Origin: Couchioplanes azureus
GTDB lineage: Bacteria; Actinomycetota; Actinomycetes; Mycobacteriales; Micromonosporaceae
DNA: 64,000 nucleotides
Assembly (NCBI RefSeq): GCF_014648355.1
Contig: NZ_BMQY01000011.1
Location: 62,001 to 126,000, forward strand
Direction of reading: 5' to 3'
Under the pieces are notes generated by a model. It saw only the letters and a list, made by a program, of their open reading frames with translations, was not told the DNA's origin and searched no databases. Every line of letters starts with the position of its first letter. Within the stretch, counting starts at the first letter, position 1. The position numbers were made by a program, and so were the translations under genes. This document shows positions 40,034 through 48,512 of the stretch, piece after piece.

Positions 40034-41767
40034 GTGCGCCGCCAGGAAACCGCGGCCGTGACCGGCCTGGACATCGGCGTGCCCGGGTGCCGTGACGCCG
40101 TCGAGATCGGACGCGGCGGGTTCGGTGTCGTCTACCGGGTCCGGCAGCCGGCGTTCTCGCGGACGGTCGCCGTCAAGGTGCTCGCCGCCGACGGCCTCGA
40201 CGCCGCCGCCCGCCGCCGCTTCGAGCGCGAGGTGCAGGCGATGGGGCGGCTCTCCGGCCACCCGCACATCGTCACCGTGCACCAGGCCGGGTTCACCGCG
40301 GCCGGCAACCCGTACCTTCTCATGGCCTATGAGGAGGGTGGCTCGCTCGCGGACCGGGGGCCGGCGCCCTGGCCGGAGGCCGTGGCGGGCGGCATCGCGA
40401 TCGCCGGGGCCCTGGAGAGCGCGCACCGCGCCGGCGTCCTGCACCGCGACGTCAAACCCGAGAACATCCTGATCTCCCGGTACGGCGACCCGAAGCTGGC
40501 CGACTTCGGGCTGGCCCGCCCGGTGCGGCGCACCGCCCCGCCGCCGAGCACGGTCACCGCGACCGTGCTGCACGCCGCCCCGGAGGTGCTGCAGGGCCGG
40601 CCGGCCACGGTGGCCTCCGACGTCTACTCGCTGGCCTCGACGCTGTTCTGGTGGCTGCGCGGCGGCACCGCCTTCGGCGCGGCACCGCGGGAGCCCGTCG
40701 GCGACCTCGTCGCGCGCGTCGTCGCCGGGCCCGTGCCCGACCTGCGGCCGCACGGCGTGCCCGCGGCCGTCTGCGCGGTGCTGGAACGGGCGATGGCCAA
40801 GGATCCCGCCGCCCGGCCCGCCTCGGCGGCCCGCTTCGCCGAGGAGCTGCAGGAGGCCCAGCGGGCCACCGGCGAACCCGTCACGCCGCTGCTCGCCGGC
40901 GCCGAGGACGGTGACGGCTCCGGCCCGGCGTCCACCGGGCTCGTCTCCGCGCCCGTCGGGGCGCCGCGCCCGGGCGGCATGTCGGCGACCGTCGTCACCG
41001 GCGCGCGGCGGGCGGTTCCGGCGCGGGCCGCCGGGGCGGCGTTGGTGGCGGCGGCGACGCTCGCGCTCGCCGGCGGATCCGGCGTCGTGCGTGCCCCGGC
41101 GGTGGCCGCACCCGCCGTCGTCGACTTCGGCGGTCAGGAGATCAGCGGGCCCGCGGGCGAGCGTCCGGTGGCGGTGCGCAACGACGGCGGGCGGCCGGTG
41201 CTGGTCCGCCAGGTGACGCTCGACGGCCCCGACTTCCGGATCGTCGCCGACGGCTGCGGCGCCCAGCCGATCGCGCCGGGTGCCGGCTGCGAGGTCCGGA
41301 TCGCGTTCGCGCCCACGGGCACCGGGCCGCGCCGGGGCACGCTGCGGCTGCCCGGGCGTACGGTCGCGGTCACCGGCTCGGGCCTGTTGTCGTACGCGGT
41401 CGACGACGATCCGCCCCCGGGGCTCTGCTATGCCGACGCCTACCAGGTAGGACAGTCGGCGTACGGCTACGTCGGCGGCCAGAAGGCGGTCTCCGTGAAG
41501 CAGTACTGGTCGCCCGGCTGCCGCAAGGTGATGGCGTACGCGTGGGTCTGGAAGCAGTACCGCGACAACGCCGGGCCGCGCGGCACCTGGTCGGTCCGGC
41601 TCGGCATCGCCGGGCGCGGCGCGCAGGAGCGGGCGTCCGGGCAGCCGCTGGAGCTCTGGACGGACCCGGTCGCCGCCACCGCGGGATGCACCCGGGCCAC
41701 CGCCACCATGGCCGGCACCGGCCTGGACGCCCCGCTGACCGTCGCGACCGCCGCGCACTGCCCGTGA
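40034..41767 (+). CDS. Membrane Ser/Thr protein kinase with extracytoplasmic sensor
   Basis: From GTG 40034 (GGGGAGG five bases upstream) the protein has 577 residues. The kinase domain (about 20-280) has the glycine loop IGRGGFGVVYRV, Lys in VAVKVL, catalytic LHRDVKPENIL and metal-binding LADFGLA. A membrane helix follows (AAGAALVAAATLALAGGSGVV, about 335-357). Outside are a choice-of-anchor-D-like beta domain (VDFGGQEISGPAGERPVAVR to FAPTGTGPRRGTLRLPG) and a C-terminal Cys-containing domain like the secreted neighbour. The FHA-domain partner starts within its stop codon, so a phosphorylation signalling pair is very likely. PASTA repeats are absent. Confidence 0.88.
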   Translation: MRRQETAAVTGLDIGVPGCRDAVEIGRGGFGVVYRVRQPAFSRTVAVKVLAADGLDAAARRRFEREVQAMGRLSGHPHIVTVHQAGFTAAGNPYLLMAYEEGGSLADRGPAPWPEAVAGGIAIAGALESAHRAGVLHRDVKPENILISRYGDPKLADFGLARPVRRTAPPPSTVTATVLHAAPEVLQGRPATVASDVYSLASTLFWWLRGGTAFGAAPREPVGDLVARVVAGPVPDLRPHGVPAAVCAVLERAMAKDPAARPASAARFAEELQEAQRATGEPVTPLLAGAEDGDGSGPASTGLVSAPVGAPRPGGMSATVVTGARRAVPARAAGAALVAAATLALAGGSGVVRAPAVAAPAVVDFGGQEISGPAGERPVAVRNDGGRPVLVRQVTLDGPDFRIVADGCGAQPIAPGAGCEVRIAFAPTGTGPRRGTLRLPGRTVAVTGSGLLSYAVDDDPPPGLCYADAYQVGQSAYGYVGGQKAVSVKQYWSPGCRKVMAYAWVWKQYRDNAGPRGTWSVRLGIAGRGAQERASGQPLELWTDPVAATAGCTRATATMAGTGLDAPLTVATAAHCP

Positions 41768-42357
41768 GCTACCTCGAGATGCACCAGGCCGGCACGGTGC
41801 GGCTGGTCCCGCTGACCGCCGGCCCGCTGGCGATCGGCCGGGCGCCGGCGAACGAGCTGACCATCGACAGCCGCAGCGTCTCGCGGCTGCACGCGGTGCT
41901 GGAGCGCTTCCCGTCCGGCTGGTCGATCCGCGACCTGGGCAGCACCAACGGCACCACGGTCAACGGCGTGCGGCTGCGCCAGGCGCGGCAGCTGCGCGAC
42001 GGCGACCGCATCGAGATCGGCCCGGCCCGGCTGCTCTTCCGGGCGCCGGCGGACCACCCGGCCACGGAGACGGTGAGCACCGACCCGCCGCCGGCCCCGC
42101 CCGCGCTGACCCGCCGGGAGCGCGACGTGCTGGAGCGGCTGTGCGCGCCGTACACGGCGGGCGGCACGGCGTTCCCGGAGCCGCCGTCGGTGCGCGAGCT
42201 GGCGTCCGCGCTGGGGTTGTCGGAGAGCGCGGTCAAGAAGCACCTCACCCATCTGTTCGACAAGTTCGGCCTGCTGAGCAACGCCGAGCGGCGGCGTTCC
42301 CGGCTGGCCGCCGAGGCGGTCCGCCGCGGCGTCTGCACCGGATCGCCGGAGGGCTGA
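41764..42357 (+). CDS. FHA-domain protein with C-terminal helix-turn-helix
   Basis: The 197-residue protein starts at GTG 41764, overlapping the kinase stop by four bases. The FHA domain (about 15-95) has the phosphothreonine-binding elements GRAPANELTI, SRSVSRLHAVL and DLGSTNGTTVNGVRL. Residues about 115-190 form a LuxR/GerE-like helix-turn-helix region (LTRRERDVLERLCAPY ... LASALGLSESAVKKHLTHLFDKFGL). It should be a direct phosphorylation-dependent effector that links the kinase to gene expression. Confidence 0.87.
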   Translation: MSYLEMHQAGTVRLVPLTAGPLAIGRAPANELTIDSRSVSRLHAVLERFPSGWSIRDLGSTNGTTVNGVRLRQARQLRDGDRIEIGPARLLFRAPADHPATETVSTDPPPAPPALTRRERDVLERLCAPYTAGGTAFPEPPSVRELASALGLSESAVKKHLTHLFDKFGLLSNAERRRSRLAAEAVRRGVCTGSPEG

Positions 42358-42454
42358 GCCCCGGCCGCCGATGTCCGCAATGTCCGGCCCGGGCAGGGGC
42401 CGGGTGCGCGGCCCGGCACCGATCGACGGCCGCCAGGGTGACACGATTTGGCGC

Positions 42455-43276
42455 ATGCGTTCGGCGTCACCGCAGCCGTACGGGCCGTCCCGGCCCCAGC
42501 CGGCGATCTTCGTCCCGTCCCGCCGCCGGCACCCGGACCGGTGGCTCGACCGGCGCTGCGACGAGGTGATCTCGCCGGCGGTGCGGGCGGCCCTGTGGGA
42601 GTTCGTGCGGGAGACGGTGCCGGTGACCCATCCCGGCGCCGCGGCGCCCGCGGGCACGCCACGGTTGTCCGGCCTCAACGACGGCCGCGGCGCGGCGGTG
42701 AAGATCGCCATGCTCAGCGCCGACGGTGGCGCGGGGGCGTGTCTGGTGCTGCGGGCCGGGCCGGGGGTACCGGAGCCGGGTCCCGGTCCGCACCGCCCCT
42801 GGCGTCAGGGGCTCGGCACCCCAGGGGTGCGCGCGGGCGCCACCGTGGTCACCGGCATCGACCAGGTGGAGCCCGCCGACGTGGCGGCCCTGCTGGGCGG
42901 TGCGCCGGCTGCGGACGCCGGGGCGGGGCCGGTGGCCGGCCCGGCGCGGGCGGACGGTCCGGCGGCCGCGCCGGAGGCCGCCACGACTCCTGCGGTCCGG
43001 CCGTGGCTCGTGGTGCGCGCCGCCGTGCCCGAGGCGACCGGCACGGTCTCCGTCGACCCGGGCGACGGCCTGCTGCGGACGGTGCTGGACTTCACGGTGC
43101 TCGCCCTCGACGGCCCCCGGCCGCCGGGGGAGCGCCCGGCCCGCTGCCCGCTCTGTGGCTGCGGGCGCATCCGCCGCTACGCCACCTTCGATCTCTGTCC
43201 CGACTGCGGCTGGATCGCCCGGGGCCCGGCCGCTACGAGGCGCCACCACCCGGCTGCCGGCCCGGCGCTGCCATGA
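42455..43276 (+). CDS. Hypothetical protein with C-terminal zinc ribbon
   Basis: From ATG 42455 the protein has 273 residues. The middle is Ala/Pro/Gly-rich and low in complexity (around 165-195). The C terminus has a likely zinc ribbon, CPLCGCG and CPDCGW, 22 residues apart. The N-terminal half contains RWLDRRCDEVISPAVRAALWEFVRETV. No family is recognised. Its 3' end overlaps the convergent MurE-like gene by 44 bases, an unusually long overlap for two real genes, so its final residues or those of the ligase may be mis-set by a frame change. Confidence 0.58.
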   Translation: MRSASPQPYGPSRPQPAIFVPSRRRHPDRWLDRRCDEVISPAVRAALWEFVRETVPVTHPGAAAPAGTPRLSGLNDGRGAAVKIAMLSADGGAGACLVLRAGPGVPEPGPGPHRPWRQGLGTPGVRAGATVVTGIDQVEPADVAALLGGAPAADAGAGPVAGPARADGPAAAPEAATTPAVRPWLVVRAAVPEATGTVSVDPGDGLLRTVLDFTVLALDGPRPPGERPARCPLCGCGRIRRYATFDLCPDCGWIARGPAATRRHHPAAGPALP

Positions 43277-44906
43277 CCGCCGACGCCTCCGCGGGGCCGT
43301 CGCTGGCGGCCCGCTGCTGCGGCACGGCGGTGCGCCGTGCGGCGTCGGCGGAGCCGGAGCGGGGCGTGGTCCACCCGCGGGCGGCCAGCGCCCGGCGGGC
43401 CTCCTCGGCGTCGTTCCACTCGACCTTGCCCTCCGCGAGGGCCTGGTACCGCTCGTGCCCCTTGCCCGCGAGGACGATGGTGTCGCCGGGCTCCGCCCGC
43501 TCGACGAGCGCGCGGAGCGCCTCCCGGCGGTCGACGTTCACGCTGATGTCGGTGGTCCCGCCCTCGCGCTCCCGCGCCCCCGCGAGGATCTCCTCCGCGA
43601 TCGCGGCCGGGTCCTCGTGCAGCGGGTTGTCCGCGGTCACCATCACCACGTCGGCCAGGCCGGCGGCGACCGCGCCCATGGGTGCGCGGTTGGCCGCGTC
43701 GCGCCCGCCCGCGTGCCCGAAGAGCACCATCAGCCGGTTCCTGGTCTGCGGCCGGACCGTGCGCAGCACGGTCGCCAGCGCGTGCGGCGTGTGGGCGAAG
43801 TCGACGAACACCTTGAACGGCTGCCCGCAGTCGACGCTCTCCAGCCGGCCGTCCACGGTGGTGACCTCCGCCGCGGCGCGGATCGCCTCCAACGGCAGGC
43901 CCAGCCCCAGCGCGGTGGTGGCGGCGGCCAGCCAGTTGTAGACGTTCACCCGGCCGGGGATGGCGGAGACGATCTCCTGGTCGCCCCACGGGGTGGTCAG
44001 CGTGAAGACGGTCCGGTCGGGCTCGCACCGGATGCCGACGGCCCGCACGTCGGCGTCGTTGTCGATGCCGTAGCTCAGGATCCGGGCCGGTCCGTGCCGC
44101 CGCATGACCTCCGAGGCGGGATCGTCGGCGTTGACCACGCCGAACCCGTCCGGCGCCTTCTGCGCCACCATCGCGAACAGCTGGGCCTTGGCGGCCGCGT
44201 ACTCCGGCATGCTGCCGTGGAAGTCCAGGTGCTCCGGCGTCAGGTTGGTGAAGACCGCGACCTGGAAGACGCAGCCCCGCACCCGCTGCAGGGCCAGGGC
44301 GTGCGAGCTCACCTCGGTCACCGCCGTGGTGCACCCGGCGTCCGCCAGTCCGGCCAGCATGCGGTGCAGGTCGCCCGCCTCGGGGGTGGTGAAGCCGAAG
44401 CCGGCCGCCGGTGCGCCGTCGCCGGCGGTCATCCCCACCGTGCTGAGCCGCCCGGCCCGCTCGCCGTGCGCCTCGAGCACCGCGTGGATCATGTGTGTCG
44501 TGGTGGTCTTGCCGTCGGTGCCGGTGACGCCGATCAGGCGCAGGCGCTCCGGGGCGGGGCCGTACACGGCGGCCGCGAAGTCGGCGAGGGCCGCGCGGGC
44601 GGAGGGCACCCGGACGACCACGGTGCCGTCCGGCACGTCGACCGGGCCCTCGGTCACGACGCCGGCGGCGCCGCGGGCCAGCGCGTCGGCGACGAACCGG
44701 CGGGCGTCGTGACGCTCGCCGGGGATGGCGACGAAGAGGTCGCCCGCCGCCACCCGGCGCGAGTCGTGCGTGACACCGGATACCACGGCGTCCGGGTCGC
44801 CCTGCACCAGGCTGGCGGTGGGTATGGCGGCCAGAAGATGCCGGAATGTCGGATTACCGGTCGCCGGAATATCGCCATTTTCGGACAAATCCACCACGTT
44901 AGCCAA
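43233..44906 (-). CDS. MurE-like Mur ligase with altered substrate motif
   Basis: This 557-residue ATP-dependent ligase is of the UDP-MurNAc-tripeptide synthetase type. ATP binding is at GVTGTDGKTTTTHM, the carbamylated-Lys region is MPEYAAAKAQLF, and TVDGRLESVDCG and VFVDFAHTPHAL are C-terminal family motifs. Where meso-diaminopimelate-adding enzymes have DNPR, this one has Asp426-Asn-Pro-Leu429, so the Arg that binds the diaminopimelate carboxylate is gone. About 40 extra C-terminal residues are unusual. The start is TTG 44906, within the stop region of the Fem-like gene upstream. It probably adds an amino acid other than meso-diaminopimelate to a peptidoglycan or peptide precursor. Confidence 0.82.
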   Translation of the reverse strand: MANVVDLSENGDIPATGNPTFRHLLAAIPTASLVQGDPDAVVSGVTHDSRRVAAGDLFVAIPGERHDARRFVADALARGAAGVVTEGPVDVPDGTVVVRVPSARAALADFAAAVYGPAPERLRLIGVTGTDGKTTTTHMIHAVLEAHGERAGRLSTVGMTAGDGAPAAGFGFTTPEAGDLHRMLAGLADAGCTTAVTEVSSHALALQRVRGCVFQVAVFTNLTPEHLDFHGSMPEYAAAKAQLFAMVAQKAPDGFGVVNADDPASEVMRRHGPARILSYGIDNDADVRAVGIRCEPDRTVFTLTTPWGDQEIVSAIPGRVNVYNWLAAATTALGLGLPLEAIRAAAEVTTVDGRLESVDCGQPFKVFVDFAHTPHALATVLRTVRPQTRNRLMVLFGHAGGRDAANRAPMGAVAAGLADVVMVTADNPLHEDPAAIAEEILAGAREREGGTTDISVNVDRREALRALVERAEPGDTIVLAGKGHERYQALAEGKVEWNDAEEARRALAARGWTTPRSGSADAARRTAVPQQRAASDGPAEASAVMAAPGRQPGGGAS

Positions 44907-45894
44907 CGGCCTTTCCGGGGGTAGCGGAATTACTCTGGGCAGCGAAGCGATTCTTGTCAGTAATGGGCATTTCCCACGTGCCCAAGTATGCCCGATAACG
45001 TCCGCCGAACGACTGCTTGAACTGGGTGAAGCCCGCCCACGGGTGATCGGGCTGGTCGGCCGGGGCGGCGCCCATGAAGTCGAACACCGCCTGCCCGCGC
45101 GCCTGCGCGTCGAGGACCATGGTGGCCAGCATCGGGCCGCCGGGGTGCAGGTTGCGGGCCTCGAGCAGGCTGCCGGAGTGGGCGTAGTAGCGCGTGGTGG
45201 CGCTGTCGTACACGATGGCGGCCGCCACCGGCTTGTCGTGGTGCCGGGCGACGTAGAGGGTCGCCGCGTCCCGGTCGAGCAGCGCCTTGGCCTGGCGGCG
45301 GTAGTAGTCGTCCTCGTGCGGCTGCATGCCGGTGTTGCGGGAGACGTCGTGGATCATCTCCAGCAGGATCTCCACGTCGGCGAGGTCGGTGCTCGACGTG
45401 ATGCTCAGGCCCTTCTTGTGGGCGTTGCGGAACCGGTTGCGGTTGTTCGCCGAGAACTCGCCGAAGAGCTCGTCGCGGGTCTTGCGCAGGTCCTGCACCC
45501 AGGTCAGGGCCGGCTGCAGGTTGCGGGCCCGGAAGAAGCCGAGCGCCGCGACGTCGTCCTGCGCGACCGGGGCCCACGGCTCCGACCGGATGAACAGCAC
45601 GCTGTACTTCTCGCCGAGCGCGCGCAGGGCGGCCACCGCCGCGGTGTATGCCTCGAGATCGTCCGCCACCGGGCCGTACGGGGCGTACAGCCGGGCATTC
45701 TCCCCGGCCCGCTCCAGGATCGCCATGCACTGCCAGCCCGGTCCCTCGCCGAAGAAGACCTCTCGTCCCATCGCCTGCTGGAATGCCGCCCAATGGGTGG
45801 TCTGCAGGAAATGGGCGTCGCGCTCGGCCAATTTCCGGTCCCAGGAGTCTCCGGGCAATACGGAGTGCCACGGCCAAGATACATCGAGTGACAT
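44899..45894 (-). CDS. Fem/FemX-like aminoacyltransferase
   Basis: The 331-residue protein has the FemABX double-GNAT layout: FLQTTHWAAFQQAMGRE at the N terminus, SANNRNRFRNAHKKGLSI (about 150-167) in the usual RNxxxKAxK-like position, and GGPMLATMVLDAQARG followed by FDFMGAA and GFTQFKQSFGGRYRAYLGTWEM. FemX-type enzymes transfer an amino acid from aminoacyl-tRNA to a peptide side chain or terminus. GGAGG precedes ATG 45894. It overlaps the MurE-like gene, so the pair probably acts in one pathway, such as cell-wall cross-bridge formation or a tRNA-dependent peptide. Confidence 0.84.
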   Translation of the reverse strand: MSLDVSWPWHSVLPGDSWDRKLAERDAHFLQTTHWAAFQQAMGREVFFGEGPGWQCMAILERAGENARLYAPYGPVADDLEAYTAAVAALRALGEKYSVLFIRSEPWAPVAQDDVAALGFFRARNLQPALTWVQDLRKTRDELFGEFSANNRNRFRNAHKKGLSITSSTDLADVEILLEMIHDVSRNTGMQPHEDDYYRRQAKALLDRDAATLYVARHHDKPVAAAIVYDSATTRYYAHSGSLLEARNLHPGGPMLATMVLDAQARGQAVFDFMGAAPADQPDHPWAGFTQFKQSFGGRYRAYLGTWEMPITDKNRFAAQSNSATPGKAVG

Positions 45895-46070
45895 CGGAAT
45901 CCTCCACGAGGCATTGGGACGCCGACCACCTTAAAGCGGAATCGGCGCGCGATCGGGGCCGGGCCGTTTCTGAGCGCGATTTGTGACGCATCGGGCGACA
46001 CCGCAACCGGCCGTCCGGGCGCTCCCGGATGTTCGCTCAGGCCGGCGGTGTGACGGTCGATACCAGTGGC

Positions 46071-47027
46071 ATGCTGCGCCGACTCGCCCTCGTGCTGGCC
46101 GCCGTCCTCGCGTCCGGCGGCGTCGCCGCCCCCGCGGCGGCCGCGTCCGGCTCCTGCCTGCCCACCGGCGGCGGTCCCCGCTGCCAGGTCTGGACCGGCA
46201 AGGTGGTCCGGGTCGGCGACGGCGACACCCTCCTGGTGGACGTCACCGGCGACGGCCGCAACAACCCGCGCTGGATTCGGCTCATCAACGTGCAGGCCAT
46301 GGAGCTGACGGTCTACTCCACGGTTGCGTCGCGCCGCCGCGGGCAGTGTCACGCGGTGGCCGCCGCCGCGCGGCTCGAGCAGCTCGTCCGGGCCGGCGGC
46401 GGGGTCGTCCGGATGACCGCCCAGCACGCCTCGAGCGCCAGCAAGAACCGCCCGCTGCGCGCCGTCCAGGTCCGGATCGGCGGGGTGTGGCGCGACGTCG
46501 GCCTGGACCTGCTGCGGCGCGGGCTGACGCTGTGGCAGCCCTTCAAGGGCGAGTACGCGTGGAACGCCGCCTACCGGGCGGCGCAGGCCCGCGCCGCGCA
46601 GGACCGCCTCAACCTCTACGACACCGACGCCTGCGGCAGCGGGCCGTCGCAGCAGGCGGCCATCTCGGCGTTCGTCAACTACGACGCCGAGGGCCTGGAC
46701 GAGCGCAACCTCAACGGGGAGTACGTCCGCCTCGACAACGCCTCCGCCGCCGCCGTCCCGATCGGCGGCTGGTGGGTCCGCGACTCCGGCCTGCGCCGCT
46801 ACACGTTCCGGGCGGGCAGCGTGATCCCCGCCCACGGCTCGCTCTACGTCCACGTCGGCACGGGCAGGGACACCGCGACCCACAGGTACTGGGGCCTGAG
46901 CTCGCCGGTGTTCGACAACCCGACCGACGACGAGCGGGCGCTGGGTGACGGTGCGTACCTGTTCGACCCGAAGGGCGACATGCGCGCCTGGATGCAGTAC
47001 CCGGTGGGCACCCGGCCGCCGGCCTGA
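46071..47027 (+). CDS. Secreted thermonuclease-like protein with lamin-tail domain
   Basis: From ATG 46071 the protein has 318 residues: a signal peptide (MLRRLALVLAAVLASGGVAAPAAAA), a staphylococcal nuclease-like domain (about 30-185, VVRVGDGDTLLVDV, WIRLINVQAMEL and the variable NLYDTDAC end), and a C-terminal lamin-tail (LTD) domain (about 205-318, AISAFVNYDAEGLDERNLNGEYVRLDN, GGWWVRDSGLRRYTF). The conserved Arg of the nuclease is plausible in WIRLINV. It should act outside the cell. The frame back to 46029 is possible but adds no signal-like sequence. Confidence 0.8.
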   Translation: MLRRLALVLAAVLASGGVAAPAAAASGSCLPTGGGPRCQVWTGKVVRVGDGDTLLVDVTGDGRNNPRWIRLINVQAMELTVYSTVASRRRGQCHAVAAAARLEQLVRAGGGVVRMTAQHASSASKNRPLRAVQVRIGGVWRDVGLDLLRRGLTLWQPFKGEYAWNAAYRAAQARAAQDRLNLYDTDACGSGPSQQAAISAFVNYDAEGLDERNLNGEYVRLDNASAAAVPIGGWWVRDSGLRRYTFRAGSVIPAHGSLYVHVGTGRDTATHRYWGLSSPVFDNPTDDERALGDGAYLFDPKGDMRAWMQYPVGTRPPA

Positions 47028-47069
47028 CAAGGCCCTAAGCTGTCCGGCGACGTACAGCGAGGGGGCACC

Positions 47070-47759
47070 ATGGTCGAGGTCGCCGGCGAGCGCGAGCGCC
47101 TGCCCGGGTCGCGCCCGGCCGATGGGGCGCGCCTGCCCCGGGGCCGGCACGACCTGCCCCGCGAGTTCGTCTCGCGCACCCAGCGGGACCGGCTGGTCGA
47201 CGCGATGGCCCGCGTGGTGGCGCAGAAGGGTTATGTGAACGCCTCCCTGACCGAGGTCTGCACCACCGCTGGCGTCTCGACGCGCGCGTTCTACGAGCAC
47301 TTCGCCGACAAGGAGACGTGCCTGCTGGCGGCCTTCGATCTGGGGGTCGGCCTGATGCAGAAGACGGTCGCCGAGGCGTTCGCGCAGAGCGCCGGCTGGC
47401 CGCAGCGGATCCACCGCGGGCTCGACACCCTGCTGCGGATCCTCGCCGCCGAGCCGGCGTTCGCGGTGCTCGCGGTCGTGGAGGTGCTGGCCGCCGGGCC
47501 GCGGGCCCGGGAACGGCGGCGGCTGCTGCTGGAGAGCTACACCGGCTTCTTCGCCGAGGTGCCCCGCCGCCCCGGCGGGCCCGAGGTGCCCGACGGGGTG
47601 GTGGAGGCCGTCGTCAACGGCGTGTACGGGGTCATCTTCGACCTGGTCTCGACGGGCCGGGCGGCGGAGCTTCCGGACCGCCTGCCCGACCTCACGTATT
47701 TCGTCCTGGTGCCCTTCCTCGGCCCGGCCGACGCCGCCCGGGTGGCGAACGGGACCTGA
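47070..47759 (+). CDS. TetR-family transcriptional regulator
   Basis: The 229-residue protein has a TetR DNA-binding domain at about residues 36-84 (RDRLVDAMARVVAQKGYVNASLTEVCTTAGVSTRAFYEHFADKE) after a Pro/Arg-rich N-terminal extension, and a helical ligand domain. ATG 47070 has GAGGGGG upstream. It converges with the DUF6230 operon. TetR proteins often accompany DUF6230 genes in actinomycetes, so this may be its regulator. The stop touches a 45-base tandem duplication. Confidence 0.87.
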   Translation: MVEVAGERERLPGSRPADGARLPRGRHDLPREFVSRTQRDRLVDAMARVVAQKGYVNASLTEVCTTAGVSTRAFYEHFADKETCLLAAFDLGVGLMQKTVAEAFAQSAGWPQRIHRGLDTLLRILAAEPAFAVLAVVEVLAAGPRARERRRLLLESYTGFFAEVPRRPGGPEVPDGVVEAVVNGVYGVIFDLVSTGRAAELPDRLPDLTYFVLVPFLGPADAARVANGT

Positions 47760-47847
47760 GCGCCCTCAGCCCTCCGGGGCCGAGACGGTGATCTGCCGGG
47801 CCGAGCGCCCTCAGCCCTCCGGGGCCGAGACGGTGATCTGCCGGGCC
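47758..47847. repeat. Perfect 45-bp tandem duplication
   Basis: Bases 47758-47802 are repeated exactly at 47803-47847. On the minus strand each copy encodes the same last 12 residues (ARQITVSAPEG plus stop) of the secreted-protein gene, so the second copy adds a stop-terminated duplicate just past the gene's end. The left edge touches the TetR stop codon. Being perfect, it is recent and probably arose by replication slippage. Confidence 0.95.
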
Positions 47848-48503
47848 GGGTCCGTGGCGTCGGTGATCTCGTACGTCGCCCGGAAGGTCGCCGTGGTCGC
47901 GCCGGTGGGGCAGGCGAGGCCGCCGGTCACCCGGATCGGCAGGGTGACCCCGGCGGAGAAGTCGAGCACCGGCGGTCCGGCCGCGCCGCCCGCGCGCCAC
48001 GGCCCGCTCACCGACGCCGGACCGTCGGGTGCCACCGTGACCGTGCACGAGGCGAGCCCGGTGATGGTGGTGACCACGCCGGCGGCCGGGATGGTCATCG
48101 TGCCGGTGGAGCCCGCGGGGTCGTACTGCAACGCGATCGTCCACGGGCCGTTGGTGGCGTTGGAGACGGTGCGGGCCGTCGTGAACGGCACGTTGGTCGG
48201 GCAGCTGGCGCCGTTGGTGCCGAACGTGGCCGGGCTGACCGGGGACACCACCGGGCCGTCGGGGCTGGTGTTGGCCGGCTCGGCCGGCACCTGGCCGGTG
48301 GTGCCCGACTGGGCGCAGTTCACCGTGGTGCTGCCGACCACGAAGGCGGCGGTGGTGCCGCTCACCAGGGCGGCGGTGTAGTCGTGCCCGGCCGGGGTGA
48401 CGGTGGTGCCGGGGGCGAGCGCGAGGGCGGGTGCCGCGGGCAACGCGCCGAGGCCGAGGCCGAGGGCGGCGGCGACGACGCCCGTCCGAACGAGGTGTCG
48501 CAT
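47811..48503 (-). CDS. Secreted protein of unknown function (DUF6230 operon)
   Basis: A 230-residue protein with a signal peptide (MRHLVRTGVVAAALGLGLGALPAAPALA) and a Gly/Thr/Val-rich beta-type mature part with paired Cys (NCAQ, SCPTNVPF, SCTVTV, LACPTG). It lies nine bases after the DUF6230 gene with AAGGAGATC as ribosome binding site, so the two are co-transcribed. No other family is recognised. Its last codons lie inside the 45-base duplication. Confidence 0.78.
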   Translation of the reverse strand: MRHLVRTGVVAAALGLGLGALPAAPALALAPGTTVTPAGHDYTAALVSGTTAAFVVGSTTVNCAQSGTTGQVPAEPANTSPDGPVVSPVSPATFGTNGASCPTNVPFTTARTVSNATNGPWTIALQYDPAGSTGTMTIPAAGVVTTITGLASCTVTVAPDGPASVSGPWRAGGAAGPPVLDFSAGVTLPIRVTGGLACPTGATTATFRATYEITDATDPARQITVSAPEG

Positions 48504-48512
48504 CGGATCTCC

